Numbered from the stretch's first letter, positions 21,813 through 31,366 are shown. The stretch is 64,000 bases of DNA from Chryseobacterium oryctis (GCF_025971925.1 NZ_JAPDHV010000004.1:124001-188000), one strand, 5' to 3'. The notes: generated by a model not told the origin, from the letters alone. Numbers and translations: made by a program.

Positions 21813-23930
21813 ATGAAACTTTGTATTGCCGAAAAACCAAGTGTAGCCAGAGATATCGCCAAAGTATTAGGTGCAACTACGTCTAAACAAGGCTATATGG
21901 AAGGGAATGGATATTGTGTAACATGGACGTTCGGTCATCTTTGTACCCTGAAAGAGCCTCATGATTATGGTCCTCAATTCAAATCATGGAATTTAATTTT
22001 TTTACCCATTATTCCACAAAATTTTGGAATTAAACTGATTCCGAATAAAGGAGTTGAAAATCAGTTTAAAGTAATAGAAAAATTGGTTGAGGAATGTGAT
22101 GAGGTTATCAACTGTGGGGATGCCGGGCAGGAAGGAGAGCTGATACAACGCTGGGTTTTGCAGAAAGCTAAATGCAATAAACCTGTTCAGCGTTTATGGA
22201 TTTCGTCTCTTACCGAAGAAGCTATTAAAGAGGGTTTTGCAAGTTTAAAACCTGCTGAAGATTATAAAAATCTATATCTTGCAGGAAATGCAAGGGCGAT
22301 AGGAGATTGGCTGTTGGGAATCAATGCAACCCGACTTTTTACCAAAAAATTCGGAGGAAATAAAGCCGTCCTTTCCATTGGAAGGGTACAAACGCCAACT
22401 TTGGCAATGCTGGTTCAGCGTCAGAAAGAAATAGATTCTTTTACAACAGAAGAATATTGGGAACTTAAAACTAAATATCGAGATGTTGTTTTTAATGCTG
22501 CAATCGACAGATTAAAAACTTTGGATAGAGCCGAAAAAGGGTTAGAATATCTTAAAGTAAATCCTTTTGAAATTGTTTCTTTTGAAATCAAAGAAGGAAA
22601 AGAAAAAAATCCAAGATTATTTGATTTGACGGGGCTTCAGGTTGAAGCCAATAAAAAATATGGCTACTCTGCGGAAAATACTTTGAAATATATCCAAAGT
22701 TTGTATGAAAAAAAACATGTGACTTATCCGCGTGTTGATACCACTTATTTATCAGAAAGTCTTTATCCTAAAATAGAGGGAATTCTTCGTAAAATGTATT
22801 TTTATCAGGAATTAGTTGCTCCATTGTTAGAACAACCGATTCTGAAAACGAAAGCAGTTTTTGATGATACTAAAGTAACAGATCACCATGCGATAATTCC
22901 TACGGAAATTCCGCCTTCTCAAAATTTAAGCAGGGAAGAAAAGTTGATTTATGACCTTGTTGCCAAGCGTTTTATCTCTGTTTTTTATCCTGAATGTAAA
23001 ATCTCAAATACTTTAGTCGAGGGAAAAGTCGGAACAATTCCTTTCAAGACAAGCGGACGACAGATTTTAGAACCTGGTTGGAGAGCTGTTTATGATAAAG
23101 AGCCTAAAGAAGAGTCTGCGGATAAAAATAAAGAAGAAGAGCAAACCATTCCTGAATTTACAGTGGGAGAAACAGGTCCACATCAACCAATGATTCATCA
23201 GGGAAAAACGTCTCCTCCAAAACCGTATACAGAAGCAACATTGTTGAGAGCGATGGAAACCGCAGGAAAACAGGTGGAAGATGAGGAACTTCGGGAATTG
23301 TTGAAAAATAATGGTATCGGAAGACCTTCAACCCGAGCTAATATTATTGAAACTCTTTTCAAACGAAAATATATTGAAAAGAAAAGAAAAAACTTGTTTG
23401 CTACCCAAACAGGAATCGAATTAATAGATACTATTGAAGATGAACTCTTGAAAAGTCCAGAATTAACAGGTGAGTGGGAATTAAAACTTCGTAAAATTGA
23501 AAGTGGTGAATATGAAGCTAATCAGTTTAAGGAAGAATTAATTCAAATGGTGACAGATTTAACCAGAAAAGTAATCGATGGTAAAGCGAAAGTAATTGCT
23601 TTGCAGGATGAAAAAGAAGTGGTTAAAGAAAAGAAAAAAAGAGAACCTTCTGCAAAAAAAGAGCTTCAGTCTTGGGAAGAAACCCAATGCCCAAAATGTA
23701 AAGAACATTATTTAATGAAAGGGAAAACAGCAGTAGGATGTTCAGATTTTAAAAATTGTGGATTTAAGATAACTTTTGAAATTTTTGGTAAGAAGATTTC
23801 AGATAAACAGCTGATGGATTTAGTTTTAAAAGGAAAAACTTCAAAACTAAAGGGCTTTAGTACACATCCCGAAAGTTTGATAGAAGGTGTTTTATCGATG
23901 GATGAAAACTTCAACATACATCTTGTGTAA
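21813..23930 (+). CDS. topB: DNA topoisomerase III (type IA)
   Basis: 705 residues. The Toprim domain starts at MKLCIAEKPSVARD and carries CGDAGQEGEL (metal-binding acidic cluster, with Q where many enzymes have R). The catalytic tyrosine is Tyr305 in VTYPRVDT, and LSIGRVQTPTL and NNGIGRPSTRA are further type IA signatures. A C-terminal zinc motif CPKCKEHYLM...CSDFKNC (about 630-655) is present. It relaxes and decatenates single-stranded DNA intermediates. Confidence 0.95.
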   Translation: MKLCIAEKPSVARDIAKVLGATTSKQGYMEGNGYCVTWTFGHLCTLKEPHDYGPQFKSWNLIFLPIIPQNFGIKLIPNKGVENQFKVIEKLVEECDEVINCGDAGQEGELIQRWVLQKAKCNKPVQRLWISSLTEEAIKEGFASLKPAEDYKNLYLAGNARAIGDWLLGINATRLFTKKFGGNKAVLSIGRVQTPTLAMLVQRQKEIDSFTTEEYWELKTKYRDVVFNAAIDRLKTLDRAEKGLEYLKVNPFEIVSFEIKEGKEKNPRLFDLTGLQVEANKKYGYSAENTLKYIQSLYEKKHVTYPRVDTTYLSESLYPKIEGILRKMYFYQELVAPLLEQPILKTKAVFDDTKVTDHHAIIPTEIPPSQNLSREEKLIYDLVAKRFISVFYPECKISNTLVEGKVGTIPFKTSGRQILEPGWRAVYDKEPKEESADKNKEEEQTIPEFTVGETGPHQPMIHQGKTSPPKPYTEATLLRAMETAGKQVEDEELRELLKNNGIGRPSTRANIIETLFKRKYIEKKRKNLFATQTGIELIDTIEDELLKSPELTGEWELKLRKIESGEYEANQFKEELIQMVTDLTRKVIDGKAKVIALQDEKEVVKEKKKREPSAKKELQSWEETQCPKCKEHYLMKGKTAVGCSDFKNCGFKITFEIFGKKISDKQLMDLVLKGKTSKLKGFSTHPESLIEGVLSMDENFNIHLV

Positions 23931-24028
23931 TTAACGAATAGTATTGGCGATTTGTCATGCTAGCATCTATTTAATACCAAAAGCATTTCTAAAATTTTGT
24001 CATTACATTTACATTTTAAATTCAAAAA

Positions 24029-24451
24029 ATGACACCTGAAAAAAGACAACTCATTACAGATAGCTTCGCTCGTTCTGAAATTTTAAAATTTTATAAAGCA
24101 GAATTGTTGGAAGTAGAAACGGACTTTGTTTCTATCAAAATTCCTAAAATGGAATTAATGACCAGAAAAGCAGGAATGTTCAACGGAGCGATGATAGCAT
24201 CTTTAGTTGATGTTTCTTCAGGATATGCTGCGGTAAGCCATTATGAAAAAGATTGTTATGTTGTGACTGTGGAGTTGAAAGTCAATTATTTAAGACCTGC
24301 AATCGGTGATGCTTTGGTTTCAAAATCTTATGTGATAAAAGGAGGTTCAAAAATAAGTGTTATACGAACAGAAATCTATGTTATGGATGACGAAGAAGGT
24401 TCGGAAACTCACGTCGCAACTTCTTTAGTTACGATGATGAAAATTAAATAA
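24029..24451 (+). CDS. PaaI-family hotdog-fold thioesterase
   Basis: 140 residues. Hotdog features are FNGAMIASLVDVSSGYAAVSH (central helix, in place of the HGG-type motif), TVELKVNYLRPA and a C-terminal strand THVATSLVTM. Probably hydrolyses an acyl-CoA or aryl-CoA thioester; no pathway neighbours. Confidence 0.8.
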   Translation: MTPEKRQLITDSFARSEILKFYKAELLEVETDFVSIKIPKMELMTRKAGMFNGAMIASLVDVSSGYAAVSHYEKDCYVVTVELKVNYLRPAIGDALVSKSYVIKGGSKISVIRTEIYVMDDEEGSETHVATSLVTMMKIK

Positions 24452-24544
24452 GCTGAAAATTATCAAGAATACTCTATTAAAGCCGTATTTTGTTCTAAAT
24501 GGAATAGGTTTTGTAAGATAAAATCAATTATAAAAAATAATACT

Positions 24545-24889
24545 ATGAACTTAATCGTCCGATTGCTTGTAACTGCAGTAGTTGCATTTCTTTTAACTAA
24601 AGTTTTACCTGGTGTACATTTCGAAGGTTTTGCTACAGCCATTATTTTTGCTATTGTTTTAGGGGTTTTAAACCTGGTTGTTAAACCGATTTTAAGTCTT
24701 TTCGGATTACCTCTTACGATTTTAACGTTAGGTTTTTTTGCTTTGGTAATCAATGCTGCAATTGTTCTTATTGCTGATTATTTCATAGATGGAATGGTTG
24801 TAGATGGTTTCTGGTGGGCTTTTGTATTCAGTATTTTGCTTTCCATTATTACATCTTTGGCAAACTCTATGTTTTCAGATAAAGATTAA
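24545..24889 (+). CDS. Phage-holin-4 family membrane protein (YvlD-like)
   Basis: 114 residues with four membrane segments. The motif LNLVVKPILSLFGLPLTILT is diagnostic of this family. Despite the family name there are no phage genes nearby; it is a chromosomal small membrane protein of unclear function. Confidence 0.85.
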   Translation: MNLIVRLLVTAVVAFLLTKVLPGVHFEGFATAIIFAIVLGVLNLVVKPILSLFGLPLTILTLGFFALVINAAIVLIADYFIDGMVVDGFWWAFVFSILLSIITSLANSMFSDKD

Positions 24890-24911
24890 TTTAAGATTTA
24901 ACTTTAATGAT

Positions 24912-24949
24912 AAAAAAATCCGTCAATTTAATTGATGGATTTTTTATTT
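24912..24949 (+). terminator. Intrinsic terminator after the holin-like gene
   Basis: Stem AAATCCGTCAAT with its near-complement (one G-T pair) and a long T run. Confidence 0.8.
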
Positions 24950-25004
24950 TTTATCAATTTGAAAACTAAATGTTAATTTTTTCGGTAATTTTTATGAGAA
25001 ATAT

Positions 25005-25012
25005 TAACTTTG
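25005..25012 (+). promoter_or_regulatory. -7 promoter element TAACTTTG of the S9 peptidase gene
   Basis: Exact TAnnTTTG match, 26 bases before the ATG. Confidence 0.55.
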
Positions 25013-25038
25013 GCAATCGTTGAATTAAACAAGAATTT

Positions 25039-27033
25039 ATGAAACTTAAGTACAGTCTGCTGGCTTTGGCAGCTCCGCTTTTAATGAATGCACAACAAGT
25101 AATGACGCCTGAAATTCTTTGGACTTTGAAAAAAGTAGGAGTACAGGCAGTTTCGCCAGATCAGTCTTCGCTTATTTATAAAGTAGGGCAAGTAGATCTC
25201 AAAACTGAAAAAACAAAAAATGAGAACTATTTCTTAAACGTTCTTAATCATCAATCAGTAAAAATAGATTTCGGAAAAAAAGCACTTATTCAGTGGGATA
25301 AAAACGGGATTTACGCTCAGGAAGGCGATAAAATTTTTCTTTCGAAAGATAACGGTAAAACTTGGTCAGATTTTTACACAGTCGGAGAAGTTGATAATAT
25401 CGTAATTTCTCCGGATGGTAAAAAAATAGCTTTCAGTAAGCAGGTTTTGGTGGAAAAATTAATGGGTAAAGATAAATATGCAGATACACCCAAAACTACC
25501 GCACAAGTTTATACAGACCTGAACCATAGACATTGGGACTATTTTAATGAAGGAAAATACAATCATGTTTTTGTGGTTGAAACATCAAAAAGTGTAGATG
25601 CTGCAAAAGATTTATTGGAAGGTAAAACTTGGGATTCTCCTCAAAGACCTTTCGGAGGAGCAGAAGATTTTATCTGGAGCCCAGATTCTGCACAACTTTT
25701 ATATGTTACCAAACCCAAAAGCGGGAAAGAATACGCAACAAGTACCAATACAGATATTTTTGCTTATGATTTGGCTTCAGGAACAACAAAAAACCTCACA
25801 GAATCTAATAAAGGATATGATGTAAACCCAAAATTCAGTCCTGACGGAAAGTCTTTAATCTGGCAAAGTATGGCTAGAGACGGCTATGAAGCAGACAAGA
25901 ACGATATTAAATTAATGGATTGGAAATCTGGAAAAATATCAAACTTAACGAGTGGTTGGGATGAAAGTGTTTCCGGAGATGTTTTCTGGAGTGCAGATTC
26001 TAAAGCAATCTATTTTACAGCAGCATTCAGAGGTACTAAACAATTATTTTCATTAGATACAAAGAGTTCTAAAGTTCAGCAACTCACAAAAGGAGATTTT
26101 GACATCAATGAAATTTTTGCTGACCAAAAAAGCTCATTATTAGTTTCTAAAACAGACATTAATCATGCTTCTGAAATATTTTCTGTTAACATTAAAAACG
26201 GAGAATTAAAGCAAGTTACTGATGTAAATAAAGAGGTTTATGCAAATCTTAATCAAGGGAAATCTGAACTTAAGATGGTGAAAACTTCAGATGGAAAAGA
26301 AATGGGAGTTTGGTTCCATTATCCACCTAATTTTGACCCGAATAAAAAATATCCGACATTAGTGTATTGTCAGGGAGGTCCACAATCTGCTTTAACACAA
26401 TTTTTCAGCACAAGATGGAACTTTTCTTTAATGGCAGCAAATGGTTATATTGTAGTTGCACCAAACAGAAGAGGAATGCCGGGTTGGGGTACAAAGTGGA
26501 ATGAGGAAATCTCAAGAGATTGGGGAGGACAACCTATGAGAGATTATCTTGCAGCAACAGATTTTGCTAAAACTTTACCTTATGTAGACGGTGAAAGAGT
26601 AGCGGCTGTAGGAGCAAGTTATGGAGGATATAGTGTATTTATGTTAGCAGGAATTCACGAAAACAGATTCAAAACTTTCATAGCTCACGACGGATTGTTT
26701 GATATGAAATCTTGGTATCTGACAACTGAGGAACTTTGGTTTGCCAACTGGGATTTGGGTTCGCCTTGGGAAAAACCTCTTCCAAAAGCATATACAGAGT
26801 TTAACCCGAGTAATTTTGTTGATAAATGGAACAAACCAATCATGATTTTTCAAGGCGGAATTGATTTCAGGGTAGGTTATGAGCAAGGGCAGGAAGCGTT
26901 CCAGGCTGCTAAACTGAAAGGCCTTAAATCTAAATTAGTTTATTTCCCGAACGAAAATCACTGGGTATTGCATCCACAAAATGGTTTGGTTTGGCAAAGA
27001 GAATTTTTCGATTGGTTAAAAGAAACATTGTAA
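25039..27033 (+). CDS. S9-family serine peptidase (prolyl-oligopeptidase fold), secreted
   Basis: 664 residues; signal peptide 1-18 (ending LMNAQ). The N-terminal ~400 residues form a beta-propeller with repeated ISPDGKKIAF, WSPDSAQLLYV, FSPDGKSLIW and WSADSKAIYF blades. The C-terminal hydrolase has Ser527 in GASYGGYS, Asp in GGIDFRVGYEQ and His in NENHWVL. It probably cleaves di- or oligopeptides in the periplasm (DPP/acyl-aminoacyl-peptidase type). A distant paralogue is at 56452. Confidence 0.85.
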   Translation: MKLKYSLLALAAPLLMNAQQVMTPEILWTLKKVGVQAVSPDQSSLIYKVGQVDLKTEKTKNENYFLNVLNHQSVKIDFGKKALIQWDKNGIYAQEGDKIFLSKDNGKTWSDFYTVGEVDNIVISPDGKKIAFSKQVLVEKLMGKDKYADTPKTTAQVYTDLNHRHWDYFNEGKYNHVFVVETSKSVDAAKDLLEGKTWDSPQRPFGGAEDFIWSPDSAQLLYVTKPKSGKEYATSTNTDIFAYDLASGTTKNLTESNKGYDVNPKFSPDGKSLIWQSMARDGYEADKNDIKLMDWKSGKISNLTSGWDESVSGDVFWSADSKAIYFTAAFRGTKQLFSLDTKSSKVQQLTKGDFDINEIFADQKSSLLVSKTDINHASEIFSVNIKNGELKQVTDVNKEVYANLNQGKSELKMVKTSDGKEMGVWFHYPPNFDPNKKYPTLVYCQGGPQSALTQFFSTRWNFSLMAANGYIVVAPNRRGMPGWGTKWNEEISRDWGGQPMRDYLAATDFAKTLPYVDGERVAAVGASYGGYSVFMLAGIHENRFKTFIAHDGLFDMKSWYLTTEELWFANWDLGSPWEKPLPKAYTEFNPSNFVDKWNKPIMIFQGGIDFRVGYEQGQEAFQAAKLKGLKSKLVYFPNENHWVLHPQNGLVWQREFFDWLKETL

Positions 27034-27038
27034 ATAAA

Positions 27039-27093
27039 ATTCCCCTCTTTGGAGGGGTGTCAAAAATTTTCAATTTTTGACGGGGTGGTTCTT
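27039..27093. repeat. REP-like palindromic element
   Basis: Two hairpins in a row: CCCCTC-TTTG-GAGGGG and CAAAAATT-TTC-AATTTTTG, followed by GACGGGGTGG. From memory this CCCCTC..GAGGGGTG..GACGGGGTGGT layout is a dispersed intergenic repeat in flavobacteria. Only one copy is in this window. Confidence 0.6.
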
Positions 27094-27127
27094 AATAATT
27101 ATTTTAAAAAAATAAAAAATCAATAGT

Positions 27128-27153
27128 AACGGGTTATCTAGCCCGTTTTTTTA
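27128..27153 (+). terminator. Intrinsic terminator after the S9 peptidase gene
   Basis: AACGGGT/GCCCGTT stem followed by seven T. Confidence 0.75.
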
Positions 27154-27185
27154 TGTGGTATTTTTAAAGATTTTAGCCTAATTGT

Positions 27186-27193
27186 TATATTTG
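27186..27193 (+). promoter_or_regulatory. -7 promoter element TATATTTG of the glycosylase gene
   Basis: Exact TAnnTTTG match ending five bases before the ATG at 27198, so the transcript may be leaderless. Confidence 0.5.
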
Positions 27194-27197
27194 AATT

Positions 27198-27695
27198 ATG
27201 CAAAACAGAATTTCGTCTTTTGCTCCCATTATTAATCAGGATTCTAAAATTTTGATTTTGGGTTCAATTCCGGGAGTGAAATCTTTGGAAATGCAGCAAT
27301 ATTATGCTCATCCTCAGAATAAATTTTGGAGAATCATTTTCGAATTGTTCCAAGAAGAATTTACGGAAGATTATAATCAGCGAATTCAGGTTATTCAACA
27401 AAATCGTATTGCACTTTGGGATGTTATCGATTCTTGTGAGAGAAAAGGAAGTCTTGATTCCGAAATTAGAAATGAAGAAGCTAATCAAATTCCAGAGCTT
27501 TTAAAAGAATATCCCAATATCAAAGCAATATTTTGTAATGGAGGAAAATCGTATAAAAGTTTGAAGAAAATGTTAGGAAAAGATTTTCAGGTTCCTATTC
27601 ATTTAATGCCTTCTACAAGTCCGCTGCACACGATATCTTTTGAAAGAAAAATAGAAAAATGGAAATTGATTTTAACTTTTATGGATAAAGATTGA
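27198..27695 (+). CDS. DNA-deoxyinosine (hypoxanthine) glycosylase, uracil-DNA-glycosylase superfamily
   Basis: 165 residues. The active-site loop ILILGSIPGVKSLEMQQYYA and HPQNKFW are signatures of the hypoxanthine-DNA glycosylase family; the C-terminal loop is LMPSTSPLHT. It removes deaminated adenine (hypoxanthine) from DNA to start base-excision repair. No alternative upstream start is present, and the -7 motif lies almost on the ATG. Confidence 0.85.
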   Translation: MQNRISSFAPIINQDSKILILGSIPGVKSLEMQQYYAHPQNKFWRIIFELFQEEFTEDYNQRIQVIQQNRIALWDVIDSCERKGSLDSEIRNEEANQIPELLKEYPNIKAIFCNGGKSYKSLKKMLGKDFQVPIHLMPSTSPLHTISFERKIEKWKLILTFMDKD

Positions 27696-27811
27696 AAATT
27701 AATGGTAATGTTTATCAGTTAAATACGGCATGATATATGTAATATTTATTGTGAACCGAATGAATTTGTTTGATAATTAATCAGTTGAATTCATTCAATA
27801 AAATAAATGTC

Positions 27812-28063
27812 ATGAAAAAGTTTTTTGTATCAATACTATTATTAGTTGGATTGTCAATGACTATTTCAGCTCAAAAACTTCCACCACATCCAACAAAAAA
27901 AGAATTAATAGAGCATAAAAGAAAAGAATTAGACAAAAGGTATAATGCAGAAAAGAAACTGATTTTGGAACATCCGCTTGCTACAAAGCAAATGAAACGA
28001 GACCAGTTAAAGGCTTTAACTGATAAATACCAGAGTCAGAAAAAATTGCTTAAAAAATTGTAA
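27812..28063 (+). CDS. Small secreted basic protein
   Basis: 83 residues from the ATG at 27812 (MKKFFVSILLLVGLSMTISAQ, a signal peptide). The mature part is Lys-rich and helical (ELIEHKRKELDKRYNAEKK), possibly a short coiled coil. Family not recognised. Followed by a terminator. Confidence 0.65.
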   Translation: MKKFFVSILLLVGLSMTISAQKLPPHPTKKELIEHKRKELDKRYNAEKKLILEHPLATKQMKRDQLKALTDKYQSQKKLLKKL

Positions 28064-28156
28064 TGAAAGAGATTTTTTGCAAATCCTGAAATCAAAATTG
28101 TTAAATTTCTATATTCATGAATTTGTAAAATTTTTAATTAAAAATAAAATTTATTG

Positions 28157-28188
28157 AAAAAGAGAGTGTTTTATGCTCTCTTTTTTTG
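28157..28188 (+). terminator. Intrinsic terminator after the small secreted protein gene
   Basis: AAAGAGAG/CTCTCTTT stem with a nine-base loop and seven T. Confidence 0.75.
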
Positions 28189-28293
28189 TTTAAAATTCAT
28201 GTGTTTTTAATAAGTTATGCATTGTATGGTAAATTCTTACAACTATTATACATCCAATAATTTTCCTTACATTCGCATAAAAATTTTAAACTA

Positions 28294-29682
28294 ATGAATT
28301 ACGATATTATTGTCATCGGAAGTGGTCCTGGTGGATATGTTACAGCTATTAGAGCGTCACAATTAGGTTTTAAAACTGCAATTATCGAAAAAGAAAATTT
28401 AGGGGGAATTTGCCTTAACTGGGGATGTATTCCGACTAAAGCTTTATTGAAGTCTGCTCAGGTATTTCATTATATCAATCATGCTGAAGATTATGGTTTG
28501 AACAAAGTGGAAGCTAGTTTTGAGTTTCCGAACGTAATTCAGAGAAGCCGTGGTGTTGCCTCTAAAATGAGTAAAGGAATTGAGTTCTTGATGAAAAAGA
28601 ACAAGATTGATGTGATTTTGGGTACAGCAAAGGTGCAAAAAGGTAAAAAAGTTTCTGTTACAGATAAAGACGGAAAAGTAACTGAATATTCAGCAAATCA
28701 TATTATCATCGCAACAGGAGCTCGTTCTAGAGAATTACCAAACTTGCCTCAAGATGGTAAAAAAGTAATAGGATACAGACAAGCATTATCTCTTCCTGAG
28801 CAGCCAAAATCTATGATTGTTGTAGGTTCTGGAGCTATCGGAGTAGAATTTGCTGATTTTTATAATACAATGGGTACAAAAGTGACTATTGTAGAATTTA
28901 TGCCAAACATCGTTCCTGTTGAGGATGAAGAAATTTCTAAACACTTAGAAAAATCTTTGAAAAAATCAGGAATCGAAATTATGACTAATGCTTCTGTAGA
29001 AAGTGTTGATACAAGCGGAAACGGAGTGAAAGCTAATGTAAAAACAGCAAACGGAAATATTACTCTTGAAGCTGATATTTTATTATCTGCTGTAGGTATC
29101 GCTGCAAATATTGAAAACATCGGATTAGAAGAAGTTGGAATCCAGATAGATAAAGGAAGAGTGTTAGTAAACGAATGGTACGAAACTTCTGTTCCTGGTT
29201 ATTATGCAATCGGTGATATTATCCCAACTCAGGCTTTAGCGCACGTTGCTTCAGCGGAAGGTATTACTTGTGTGGAGAAAATCAAAGGAATGCACGTTGA
29301 GAAAATTGACTACGGTAATATTCCTGGATGTACTTATTGTCACCCTGAAGTTGCTTCTGTCGGTCTTACAGAGAAGCAGGCTAAAGAAAAAGGATATGAA
29401 ATTAAAGTTGGTAAATTCCCTCTTTCTGCAAGTGGAAAAGCTACTGCTAACGGAAATACAGATGGTTTCATCAAAGTTATTTTCGATGCTAAATATGGCG
29501 AATGGTTGGGTTGCCACATGATCGGTGAAGGAGTAACTGATATGGTTGCTGAAGCTGTTGTAGCAAGAAAACTTGAGACAACAGGTCATGAAATCATTAA
29601 ATCTGTTCACCCGCATCCAACAGTTTCTGAAGCTATCATGGAAGCTGCTGCTGCTGCTTACGGAGAAGTTATTCATATTTAA
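28294..29682 (+). CDS. lpdA: Dihydrolipoyl dehydrogenase (E3)
   Basis: 462 residues. FAD site GSGPGGYVTAIRA, redox disulfide Cys40/Cys45 in GGICLNWGCIPTKA, NAD site VVGSGAIGVEFADF, and the active-site His-Glu in VHPHPTVSE at the C terminus. It reoxidises lipoamide in 2-oxoacid dehydrogenase complexes or the glycine cleavage system. It stands alone here, so which complex it serves cannot be told. Confidence 0.95.
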   Translation: MNYDIIVIGSGPGGYVTAIRASQLGFKTAIIEKENLGGICLNWGCIPTKALLKSAQVFHYINHAEDYGLNKVEASFEFPNVIQRSRGVASKMSKGIEFLMKKNKIDVILGTAKVQKGKKVSVTDKDGKVTEYSANHIIIATGARSRELPNLPQDGKKVIGYRQALSLPEQPKSMIVVGSGAIGVEFADFYNTMGTKVTIVEFMPNIVPVEDEEISKHLEKSLKKSGIEIMTNASVESVDTSGNGVKANVKTANGNITLEADILLSAVGIAANIENIGLEEVGIQIDKGRVLVNEWYETSVPGYYAIGDIIPTQALAHVASAEGITCVEKIKGMHVEKIDYGNIPGCTYCHPEVASVGLTEKQAKEKGYEIKVGKFPLSASGKATANGNTDGFIKVIFDAKYGEWLGCHMIGEGVTDMVAEAVVARKLETTGHEIIKSVHPHPTVSEAIMEAAAAAYGEVIHI

Positions 29683-29704
29683 ACATTATATCAAAATAAA
29701 ATAT

Positions 29705-29733
29705 AAACCACAGATTTTTTCTGTGGTTTTTTG
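29705..29733 (+). terminator. Intrinsic terminator after lpdA
   Basis: AAACCACAG/CTGTGGTTT stem with a T run. Confidence 0.85.
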
Positions 29734-29808
29734 TTGGAAGAATTTTAAATTTATCATATTTATAAAAATTAATCTGAGTTTATCATACTCTTTTCTTAAT
29801 TTTAATCT

Positions 29809-30609
29809 ATGGAAAGTGAAAAAATAGGATTAGTATTATCTGGTGGAGGAACAAAAGGTATTGCACATGCGGGAGTTTTAAAATTTTTAAATGAAAAGAA
29901 TATCAATGCTGATATTTTAGCATGTTGTAGTGCTGGTTCTATCGTTGGTTCACTGTATGCAGTAGGTAAAACACCCGAAGAAATTTTAGAGTTCTTTAAT
30001 TCGATTTATTTTTTTAACTGGAAGCATTTTACTTTCAATCAGCCGGGATTGGTTTCTTCAGTGATTTTTAAAAATTATTTAAGACCAATTTTTAAAGATA
30101 TGAAAATTGGAGATTTAGATAAAGAACTGAAAATTGTAGCAACAGGACTGGTTTCTGGAACAGAAAAAATTTTTGATGAAGATTTTAAAGTGATGGATGC
30201 TATTATTGCTTCATGCTCTATTCCGGGGATAGCAACACCTTATATTTTGAATGATGAAATGTATTGTGATGGAGGAGTGCTGAACAATTTTCCGGCAGAT
30301 ATTATTCGTGAAGATTGTGATAAACTGATAGGTATTTTTGTATCTCCGCCTCATGAAATTCAAATCAATGATTTGAAGTCGATTAAAGCTATTGTTTCCC
30401 GTTCTTATGACCTGCTTTCTTACAGGATAGAAAAAATAAAGTTTGATTATTGTGACTGGTTTATTTCTTCTCAGGAATTGTCAAGTTACGGAACATTTGA
30501 AAGGAAAAAAGACCGTTTAGAAGAAATATTTAATATTGGCTATAATGCAGCCAAAGACAGTTTTGAAGATAGTGGTTTTTACACGGCTTTAAAACCATCC
30601 GGTACATAA
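29809..30609 (+). CDS. Patatin-like phospholipase
   Basis: 266 residues. Oxyanion-hole SGGGTKGIAHAG (11-22), nucleophile Ser41 and catalytic Asp154 in CDGGVLNNFP. The elbow reads C39-C-S-A-G rather than the usual G-x-S-x-G, but the Ser-Asp dyad is intact. No signal peptide. It probably deacylates phospholipids or other acyl esters. Confidence 0.85.
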   Translation: MESEKIGLVLSGGGTKGIAHAGVLKFLNEKNINADILACCSAGSIVGSLYAVGKTPEEILEFFNSIYFFNWKHFTFNQPGLVSSVIFKNYLRPIFKDMKIGDLDKELKIVATGLVSGTEKIFDEDFKVMDAIIASCSIPGIATPYILNDEMYCDGGVLNNFPADIIREDCDKLIGIFVSPPHEIQINDLKSIKAIVSRSYDLLSYRIEKIKFDYCDWFISSQELSSYGTFERKKDRLEEIFNIGYNAAKDSFEDSGFYTALKPSGT

Positions 30610-30613
30610 AAAC

Positions 30614-30645
30614 AAAACTCTCGTCCTGAAACGAGAGTTTTTTAT
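30614..30645. terminator. Bidirectional terminator between the patatin and gldA genes
   Basis: AAAACTCTCGT/ACGAGAGTTTT stem with A/T runs on both sides, between converging genes. Confidence 0.85.
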
Positions 30646-30649
30646 TTTT

Positions 30650-31366
30650 TTAGTTATGCGCTATTTCTACAGATTGGGTATAATTGGCAAAAGCTTCTTC
30701 TAAGCTGCTAAATTTCCCTTTAAATTCATCAATAGGACAATCTTGAAGAATGTTCCCTTTGTGAATAAGAATAACGCGAGAACAAAGGGCTTCTACTTCC
30801 TGCATGATATGTGTCGAAAGTAAAACAGTTTTTTGTTGCCCGATTTCTTTTACAACATTTCTTATTTCAAGAATTTGGTTTGGATCTAGACCATTTGTCG
30901 GCTCGTCAAGAATCAGTAAATCCGGTTGATGTATAATTGCCTGAGCGAGACCCACACGCTGTTTGTAACCTTTAGAAAGCTGTCCGATTTTTTTAGATTT
31001 CTCTGGTGTAATTCCAACCAATTCTATAACTTCATCTACTCTCGATGCCGAAATTTTATGAATATTTGCGACAAATTGCAGATATTCTTTCACATACATT
31101 TCCAGATATAAAGGATTATTTTCAGGTAAAAAACCTATTTTTTTCTTGCTTTCGATTTCGTGTTCAGAAATATTTCTATTATTAAAAATTATTTCACCTT
31201 CATCAATTTTTAAAGCACCAACAATAGATTTCATCAGAGTTGATTTACCAGCTCCATTCGGCCCTAGAAGACCAATAATTTCATTTTTTTCTATTGAAAT
31301 ATTAATATTATTAAGTGCAATTTGTTCACCGAATTTCTTGGTTAAATTGTTTATTTGAAGAGACAT
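30650..31366 (-). CDS. gldA: Gliding-motility-type ABC transporter ATP-binding protein
   Basis: 238 residues from the ATG at 31366 (MSLQINNLTKKFGE; an in-frame start seven codons earlier is less likely). Walker A LLGPNGAGKSTLMK, signature LSKGYKQRVGLAQAI, Walker B LLILDEPTNGLDPNQ, H-loop STHIMQEVE. The sequence GFLPENNPLYLEMYVKEYL closely resembles flavobacterial GldA, which works with GldF/GldG; those are not in the window. Related generic ABC exporters cannot be excluded. Confidence 0.75.
   Translation of the reverse strand: MSLQINNLTKKFGEQIALNNINISIEKNEIIGLLGPNGAGKSTLMKSIVGALKIDEGEIIFNNRNISEHEIESKKKIGFLPENNPLYLEMYVKEYLQFVANIHKISASRVDEVIELVGITPEKSKKIGQLSKGYKQRVGLAQAIIHQPDLLILDEPTNGLDPNQILEIRNVVKEIGQQKTVLLSTHIMQEVEALCSRVILIHKGNILQDCPIDEFKGKFSSLEEAFANYTQSVEIAHN

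Noticed and set aside
24545..24889. 'Phage holin' family name suggesting a prophage.
   Set aside because: No phage structural, lysis or integrase genes are nearby; the family is common on chromosomes.
29251..29676. 141-codon minus-strand frame inside lpdA.
   Set aside because: Lies wholly within a highly conserved enzyme gene; Ser/Phe-rich composition is typical of an antisense shadow.
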